Shown here one piece after another: positions 57,636 to 64,000 of a stretch of DNA of 64,000 bases. The stretch lies in assembly GCA_022813625.1 (NCBI GenBank), contig JAKLMB010000005.1:1426001-1490000 (forward strand), read 5' to 3'. The position numbers and the translations under genes are program-made. The notes beneath the pieces were generated by a model that was not told the DNA's origin, did no database searches, and was given only the letters and a program-made list of their open reading frames with translations. The stretch comes from Aaosphaeria pasadenensis (lineage: Eukaryota; Ascomycota; Dothideomycetes; Pleosporales). Positions within the stretch are counted from its first letter, which is position 1. Every line of letters starts with the position of its first letter.

Positions 57636-57943
57636 ATCACAGCGGAGGTTCAATAAGCATTCCAATAGTCTTTTTAAGCTCAGTGAGATTGCATAAAGGA
57701 GGTCCAAATTTTCGCCTTGGAAATGAAAATCAATTCCGCAGTAATGGCTGCTCAATGTAACATATTACGCTCAAGGCGTCCCTTCCCTACCATCACCTTT
57801 ACAAAACCGAAAACTCCTAAAACATTTTGTCCTTACAACCACTGGTGTAAGCGACAGGGACGTTTCCATGTGCAATCGTCGAGTAATCCTACAGTAACAA
57901 AACAGAAACCGACCCATTGCTTGACAAGCACAGTAGCACATAC
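57636..57943. other. Short convergent intergenic region
   Basis: 3' ends of CDC37 and of the RTT103-like gene; nothing else. Confidence 0.6.
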
Positions 57944-59436
57944 TCATATCAAGTTGCCCACGTTGGCGTCAATTCCATCCAGATCTCCATCTCCGGCAAA
58001 CGCCGCATACTCATCGTCCATGGCGCTCTGGCTAGTCTTTCTTTTCTTGAATGTACTCCCTCCGTAGACGGGACTTCCTCCATTGGTGCCATCCTCAACT
58101 GGTCTGGTATGCGCCGTGAGGCTGCTCAGTAGATCAGCCCCAGGTAGAGCACCGATTGCAGTCTGCATCTGGCCCGATGTGGAAGATCCGTATGGTGGGG
58201 CTACGGCATTGGGCTCCACTGGGTGTGAAATGGCTTCTGGGAACGCATCATCGGGAACAGGGTTCAATTGAGCCTCTCGCTGGGGGGAGCCAACCGGCGT
58301 AAACGTCTCCATGGGAGGAGGTGTGAGCTCTTCGATGTCGGGACGTCCAGGGGCGGAAGGCCTTGAAGTTCCAACTGGCAACGGTGCGGTGGAAATGGCG
58401 TTCTGTTCTGCAGGCGGGAGGCCTTTGATGATAGCCTCCTCCACCTCCCGGGTCCGCAGTTGGATAGCATCCTTTTGGGATTTGAGCTCAGTCACTTGCT
58501 TCTCCTCGGCAGATAGTTTCTCTTGGTTCGTATGCAGCAGCTTTTCCAGTCCGGTGATAAGCTCCCGGCGTGCCTTTATGCTCTCGGCGACAGCTCCTTC
58601 GGCAGTTGCGAGCTTCTTTACGAGATCAGCGAGACGGGCAGCGTGGACTGCTGCTGAAGGAATTGGGTTGTTAGGGTTCGTTAGCTTTTCGTATTCCTGG
58701 CTCGCGATCTTAACAGCTGGTTTAGCGACACCGTCTGCTTTTTGTAGATTTGTTGCTTCTTTAGCAACCGTGGTAAGCTCCGGTGGCACAGAGGAGCTAC
58801 TGTACAGCGAACCACCCAACGCAGGCTTTCTACTGGGACGGGAGCGATCCACTTCATCCAATGCTGCCTCAATCTGTTCCTGTATTTGTTGCTTGAAGAC
58901 CTGTCGTCCCCTCCAGACTTCAACCACTCGCCTAATCTTCCCCTGTACTTCGCTCGAAGAGCCTTTATACGCAGCGGCCGCGGCCTCGACAATGATGGCG
59001 TCGTATGCTCGGAGGAATTCGTCCTTCTTTCGTATCTTCGACTGTTGCACGATCTCTGGACCTGTGTCAGCTAGGCTCAATGCAAGAGTCAAGGTGGTGC
59101 AGCTAACCGTTGGCAAGATAGATCAAACTAAGTTTCTTGTTTGGAGTTGATTCTTTGACTCTCTGCATCCAGATTTGTGCTGTACGTTCGGCATGTCGCC
59201 TACACCAAACAAAGTCAGCCGCAACATTCGCGCTTCATTAGGGTCCGTCATGAGCACATGTCCTTCTTTGTGATGTCGCAACATCTAGCTAAACAGTACA
59301 CTTGTGGCGCATTCACGACATTATGCGGGGAGCATTACCTGTGAAACATGATCCATTGCGAAACACCAGAGATGGATTCTTGCGTTTCATTGAGCGAAGC
59401 CAGCTTCGCTTTGATAGCTTCATCTGTGAAAGCCAT
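57944..59436 (-). CDS. RTT103: CID-domain RNA polymerase II CTD-binding protein (Rtt103-like)
   Basis: Three exons (59436-59339, 59199-59108, 59061-57944) encode 435 residues. The N-terminal CID is clear: MAFTDEAIKAKLASLNETQE, VSQWIMFHRRHAERTAQIW across intron 1, KLSLIYLANGPEIVQQSK across intron 2 and KDEFLRAYDAI. A coiled-coil middle (ATAEGAVAESIKARRE onward) and a Pro-rich tail ending in a basic cluster KKRK follow. Rtt103 binds phosphorylated CTD at gene ends and recruits the Rat1 exonuclease for transcription termination. Intron 1 is 139 nt, longer than its neighbours in this window. The function is assigned from domain order. Confidence 0.88.
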
Positions 59437-59846
59437 GTTGCATATACGTCACAGTTGAAAGCTATCTCAAGAGCTTCGAATTTGTATCGCTGCGCGCTGT
59501 CCTTCACTTGGGACCAACAACTCTATGAACTGTACTGCGCGACCAACCAAGGTTTGGTTTGTAGGTACTATTGAATCTCACAAGTTTTCCCCAGTTCTTT
59601 GATGAAGTGAAGAAAAGATGACTTGACTGGCTGTGGAGAACGGAGGTCGAGCGGGAGCTTGTGAACTTCAAGTCGGGGCTATGTTGATCCGCGTTAGCGC
59701 GGGCTTGGCAAACGTACTCCTGGGAAGCAACGGGTGCAGCTACATTCACCTTCAACTCATTTCCGTTTGCACATATCTGTATTCTCTTCTCGTTGCAACA
59801 ATATCCTGTTCTCCTACTCCAGCGCTCGACCAACAACTCGCACATC
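59437..59846. other. Divergent promoter of RTT103-like and clathrin light chain genes
   Basis: About 400 bp between start codons on opposite strands; no other feature seen. Confidence 0.55.
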
Positions 59847-60735
59847 ATGGCCGACCGTTTTCCCTCATTAGACGAGATCGATGCGGGTAAGCTGCGGCCA
59901 GATAACAGCTAGCAACATGGATGGCTAACAACCACCTCTAGGCCAAACAGAAGCCCGCGGCGAGGCCAATTTCGATCTTGTAGGAGGCGCCACCGATGGC
60001 GATGACTTCTTGTCTCGCGAGCGCGCAATTCTCGGAGACGATGCAGACCAATTCGCCTCAGCAAACGACAAGCTGGCAACAGTGGAAGATGGCGACGACG
60101 ACCTCCTGGGCGGAGATACAAGCTTCCAGGCCAACGTTGGCGGCCAGGAGATAACGGGATTCGAGAGCTCTTTTCCTGAGATCGACACAACCAACGAGGT
60201 ATGTAGGCTGCTTTGAACAGCATCGCCATTTGCTCCATGTCTAGGGTTGCAGATGTTAATCAAAGAACAGCACATGGCACCTGGCGGAACCATCACCGGC
60301 TCGACACTTCCCTTTCTTCCTGGTCAACCCCAATCCGCATACTCTCCACAGCGGTCAGATTCCCCAGAACCAGATGTCATCCGAGAATGGCGCGAACGCC
60401 GCGACCTACAGATCCAGCACCGTGACAAGGTCTCCGCCGAGCGCAAAGCACAGACAGTAAAGGAGGCTCAGGAGAACATCGACGACTTCTATGATAATTA
60501 CAACAACAAGAAGGAGAAGGAAATAGCCAAGACACGGAAGGAGGCCGAGGAATTCCTGGAGAATCGCGACGACACAACTGCAGGTGGCACAAGCTGGGAG
60601 CGCATTGCTAAGCTTGTCGATTTGAGCGGCAAGGGTGTCAAGGGTGGAGCATCAGGCAGCGAGAAACAACGATTCAGAGAGCTTCTCCTCAGCCTGAGGA
60701 AGGACGAGAAGGCTCCGGGTGCCTCTGGCTACTAG
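59847..60735 (+). CDS. CLC1: Clathrin light chain
   Basis: Three exons (59847-59886, 59942-60198, 60271-60735) encode 253 residues. It starts MADRFPSLDEIDAGQTEARG, has the acidic loop FESSFPEIDTTNE, then PGGTITGSTLPFLPGQ, an EPDVIREWRERRDLQIQHRD helix binding the heavy chain, and the terminal SEKQRFRELLLSLRKDEKAP. This is the standard fungal clathrin light chain that regulates coat assembly in endocytosis and Golgi traffic. An alternative acceptor at 60252/60253 (after TTGCAG) would add six residues (MLIKEQ); the shorter junction NE-HMAPGG fits the family better. Confidence 0.93.
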
Positions 60736-61925
60736 AGGACAGGGCGGATGAATGCAGCGGATTAGATGGTACAATGGACGATATATGAAGCGGCCAGGGC
60801 ATGATTTGCATTGTAATTCAAACAGTATGGCGCACGGCATCACCTGGGCTTCGATCGTGCATATCTGACATTGTGTTAATATTTTGGGCAACTCAAAACC
60901 ATTTCTACTTTCATGTTTGTGCTTGTACCGTTTCTTCCTTGGAATTTCTTCCTGATTACCCACATGTGTCCACCACGCATTCATTATACTTACCGCCAAT
61001 GTATCGTTCCCTCGCCAATCACTTTATTCAAGCCACTTTTACCGTTCCATAAGACGTATGATTTAGATTCAGAACCCAAAAGTCAGTCCGAATGCCGGTC
61101 AAATGATGCACTGTAATCACTTCAATACTTATTTAAAATACTCGAATATTTTATTCACAAAGGTGGAAGCTAATTTGCATAAGGCTTTCGATTGATTCGC
61201 AATGTGGTCTTGCTTAAAGTCTGAGTGTCGCATGTCTTTGAATGTGGAACATGTTGCACACTCGCTTCCTAAGCTGTTTGTCCTTTGCAGGTGTTAGCAA
61301 GTGTGCATAGCAATTACGCGATATAGTTATAGCCAATCAAGCAAATATGTAGTTCGGCAATCAGGTTGTTTCCTGTGTGTCTTGACGCAGAGTAAAAGAG
61401 TGGACATCAGTACACTACTCTGATACTCGCAGTGGTGCTATATGAGACCTGTTCTCCATATTGATCCGTTGTTGACTTTCGTCTCGCTTCTCTCCTCGCT
61501 ATGAGATTGAGACGATGGTCCCAAAACCCAGCAAGTGCCAAACTGCGACTCTGCGTTGACATGTCGAGTAGGTTGGTAACGCTGTCTCATGAAGACAAGC
61601 ACACTGTGAAATCATAACAAAGCTACATCCCCAATCAAACTTCTCAGCTCGCGCCTGCGACAACGAGACATTGTACACTTCTGTAACATTGTCACAGATC
61701 ACACCTTGCACATTGCTAGAGATACCACGTTATATCATCCTCTTGTCTATAAATGCTCTGCGATATCAAGATATGTGAATCTTGTTAGCTGGTTTATCCT
61801 CTTAGCAAGCCACCACAGCACTTATCGAGTTGATACAGCTGTACAGCTTTTCAAAGTTACTCCTTTACGACGACGTCATTTGTTTGGAAACGAGCTTGGA
61901 AAAGAGCATCCACAATCCCGTCAAG
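60736..61925. other. 1.2-kb intergenic region, no gene seen
   Basis: 3' flank of the clathrin gene and promoter of the next gene; only short open frames. Confidence 0.55.
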
Positions 61926-62954
61926 ATGTGCAAATTCATACTTGTAATTCATCTTTGCGGCCATCGCTCACTTCTCACCACTGCGAAATTCACAAAGCTT
62001 TGTGATACTGCCTTGAACATCCGCCTAATACAAGGACTTGACGGCCCACCAGCTTCCTGTTACCCACTCCCTGAGGATAGTTACAACAAAAATATGGTCG
62101 CTCACGCCAACGTGGATTTTGGACCATGTGACGCCTGCGAGGACGATGTCCACTGGGAGCGCGATTGCCGAACTATCGAAGAGCTGGACGCCAAAATAAA
62201 ATCTCTCCTAGTCTGTATTGCGGACGTCCAGGGACCTCTACAACGCGCATTCACCGATCCCGAGAGCAAAATATTTGCGAGAATCCCATCGAAAACCTTA
62301 CGTAGATACCTGGAGTCTGCAAGCATCGAATTCACATTCGGAGACATGTTTGACGACTCTCTTCAACAGGTTTGGGACTCGCTGAATCAGCTCGAGGGAA
62401 TCCTTCAGCAAGACTATCCGAGAGAGGTTGTGAGCCACCTCGTGTCACACATCCACCGCATGATCGCAGACATGGAGATTCGATTGGCTTTCCTATATGA
62501 AATCATGAAAGAGCTAGACAAGGATGACTTGTACGAGATGAACACCCGACGTCGCCTTACGCATCTTTGCCATGAACTCTGCAAATCAGTCGGTCTCGAC
62601 GATTCCATCGAATTTCCGATCATCAATCGTATCGAACAAGAGCGCCCACACGATTGCCAAAACACGGTTGATCGATATACAGAATATGATTTTCTGCAGG
62701 GTCGTCGTCGACATCAAAGAGCAAATGCTGAGAAGAACCGCGTGCGCAGAGCAGACAGAAAGGTTGGTTTAGTATCGGAATCCGTGGAAGACGCTAAAAT
62801 CAATGTATCAGAAGCTCTAATGCGCCGCAATTTCAGTCGTGGTACGAAACGCCCTCCACATAATGACCACACTGGGCACAGTCCAGCAGCGAAGAGGTCG
62901 CGGAGTGTGTGGGATTTATCCAAACAGTTGGAAAAGATAAGAATTGGATCTTGA
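61926..62954 (+). CDS. Hypothetical protein, function not recognised
   Basis: A single-exon frame of 342 residues from ATG (MCKFILVIHLCGHRSLLTTA). The first third carries Cys/His residues in a loose metal-binding-like arrangement (CKF, HLCGH, CDT, CDACEDDVHW, DC), the middle is helical and acidic (YPREVVSHLVSHIHRMIADM, LYEIMKELDKDDLYEMN), and the last 80 residues are strongly basic with KRSRSVWDLSKQ and a possible nuclear signal (TKRPP...AAKRSR). A nuclear role would fit but is inference only. The open frame continues upstream without an ATG to about 61830. No known domain was recognised. Confidence 0.65.
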   Translation: MCKFILVIHLCGHRSLLTTAKFTKLCDTALNIRLIQGLDGPPASCYPLPEDSYNKNMVAHANVDFGPCDACEDDVHWERDCRTIEELDAKIKSLLVCIADVQGPLQRAFTDPESKIFARIPSKTLRRYLESASIEFTFGDMFDDSLQQVWDSLNQLEGILQQDYPREVVSHLVSHIHRMIADMEIRLAFLYEIMKELDKDDLYEMNTRRRLTHLCHELCKSVGLDDSIEFPIINRIEQERPHDCQNTVDRYTEYDFLQGRRRHQRANAEKNRVRRADRKVGLVSESVEDAKINVSEALMRRNFSRGTKRPPHNDHTGHSPAAKRSRSVWDLSKQLEKIRIGS

Positions 62955-63140
62955 AGAGACGCATCTTTAGGCGAAGTCGGGAATATTTTCAAATTTGGGG
63001 TTATTTTATTCATATTACGTCTTGTTCAATAAGTTATAATACATGCAATTCATCATACTCCTTTTTTCGCCACCAACAATTCAAACTATGTAGAGTGCAT
63101 TACATCTTTCTCGACTATGCACCAGTTCATGCTTCTGTCT

Positions 63141-64000
63141 CTAACTGCAACATGTGAGCGGTTCACACAGAGTACCGCATGTCAGAGCGCATTTTCCAAC
63201 TACGCGTTCGCCGTGCTCCAAACCCCCCGGGGCAGTGGCAGGGCCTGTCTCAGTGACAGATCGCACAAGCTCAGGCTGCAGTGTCGCAGAATGAATTCCA
63301 TAGGCGTGGAGACATTCCGAGAAGGTTTGTGCTTTTTGCATAAATGTCTTCAGTGATTCCTCATCCACGACAACATGTGCAGATGCGATGGCCTTCTTCT
63401 GGTCGAGCTGCCAAACGTGGAGCTCATGGACACCCTTGACCCCCGGGAGCGATTCAAGATCATGTTTGATATCGTCAATCTTGATCCCTGGCGGTGCGGA
63501 TTGAAGCAACAGGCGGCCACTTCGTTTTGTGAGAGGTACTGCCGACAGGAGGATCATGATTGCGATCCAAGTGCTGACTGCTGGATCGGCATAGAACCGA
63601 CCTTCGGATTTCGTCAACCAGATAATGAGCGCAGCTATGATGACGCCGATGTTGTTTATCGCGTCACCCACGAGATGGATCAGGACACCAAGGATTCCAA
63701 GATCAATGCCCTGTGGCTTGAGCACAATTGTCGCATGATTGTGAGAAGCGTGATCCTCCGCGGAAGAGTGTCTTTTGAGCTCTCCGCCCTCGGATTGGAT
63801 GTCCGCTTCTTCTATGGAGTGGGAGTGGCGAGGATGGTCGGCATGGGCGTGGTCGTGGGCGTGGTCGTGTCCATGCCCGTGACTATGACCGTGGCCATGA
63901 TCGTGCTCTGAGACACTGTCAGAGCGGAAGTGTTAGGGCAGAAAAGTTAAACATACCATGGAGGAACAGTGCACTAATGATGTTCAAAGTGAGACCAATA
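63141..64000 (-). CDS. Cation diffusion facilitator, vacuolar zinc transporter type (Zrc1/Cot1-like), 5' part outside window
   Basis: The C-terminal part only: exon 63907-63141 and a fragment of the exon before it (63957-64000), separated by a 49-nt intron. The frame begins in a membrane helix (IGLTLNIISALFLH), continues into a His-rich loop (EHDHGHGHSHGHGHDHAH and more), then HLVGDAINNIGVIIAALI with the HxxxD zinc site, a further helix, a cytosolic domain (HELHVWQLDQKKAIASAHV) and a Cys-rich end (CALTCGTLCEPLTCCS). This is the Zrc1/Cot1 group that moves zinc into the vacuole in exchange for protons. The start and first helices lie beyond the window. Confidence 0.9.

Overview
This window is nuclear DNA from a filamentous ascomycete (Pezizomycotina). 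Its genes carry many short introns (about 43-75 nt, mostly GT-AG) with fungal branch points such as CTAAC and CTGAC, and they encode fungal families: AA9 lytic polysaccharide monooxygenases, DUF6601, NmrA-like reductases, a NACHT/ankyrin NLR and UstYa-type (DUF3328) proteins. The plant cell-wall enzymes and small secreted cysteine-rich proteins suit a plant-associated fungus. A leotiomycete such as a Sclerotinia/Botrytis relative is a guess from general look, not something the sequence proves.

Layout. 0.3-8.1 kb: a TMEM205-like membrane protein, an NmrA-like reductase with a GC-AG intron, a secreted SGNH/GDSL esterase, a 12-cysteine secreted protein and a dicarboxylate/amino-acid symporter. 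9.3-16.0 kb: one 2,123-residue NLR-like protein (alpha/beta hydrolase, NACHT, about 25 ankyrin repeats, Pro/Gln/Ser tail) whose Walker A and B motifs both look dead. 16.5-19.7 kb: a DUF6601 membrane protein, a second small secreted protein and an AA9 LPMO. 22-31.5 kb: a STRAP-like WD40 protein, a Dal5-type MFS permease, an RNA 3'-phosphate cyclase, a doubtful multi-exon gene and an FAD/NADPH reductase module. 31.5-36 kb is gene-poor, rich in simple repeats, and holds one intron-containing tRNA. 36.4-44.5 kb: a cupin protein, an MDL1-like mitochondrial ABC transporter, a possible tiny membrane protein and a Cys-rich single-pass wall-sensor-like protein. 53-64 kb: a second AA9 LPMO, a GFA-domain protein, then housekeeping genes (CDC37, RTT103-like, clathrin light chain), an unknown 342-residue protein and the C-terminal part of a vacuolar-type zinc transporter.

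The most interesting segment is 46.4-52.3 kb. A secreted precursor of 202 residues consists of a signal peptide and eight near-identical 20-residue peptides, each preceded by a Lys-Arg Kex2 site. Across a 609-bp divergent promoter lies a UstYa-like membrane protein, followed by a second one, each with two HxxHC motifs. On the other side is a membrane-anchored aspartic protease. Kex2-cut repeat precursor plus UstYa-type oxidases is the signature of fungal dikaritin-type RiPP clusters (ustiloxin, phomopsin, asperipin families). The repeated peptide here has no Tyr and no Cys, so it does not match the known members I can recall and may define a new ribosomal peptide. Expected joint action: the ER/Golgi-anchored UstYa-like proteins oxidise or crosslink the repeats, Kex2/Kex1 release them, and the product is secreted.

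All splice sites were assigned by eye from reading-frame continuity and family knowledge. No alignment, RNA or database search was run.
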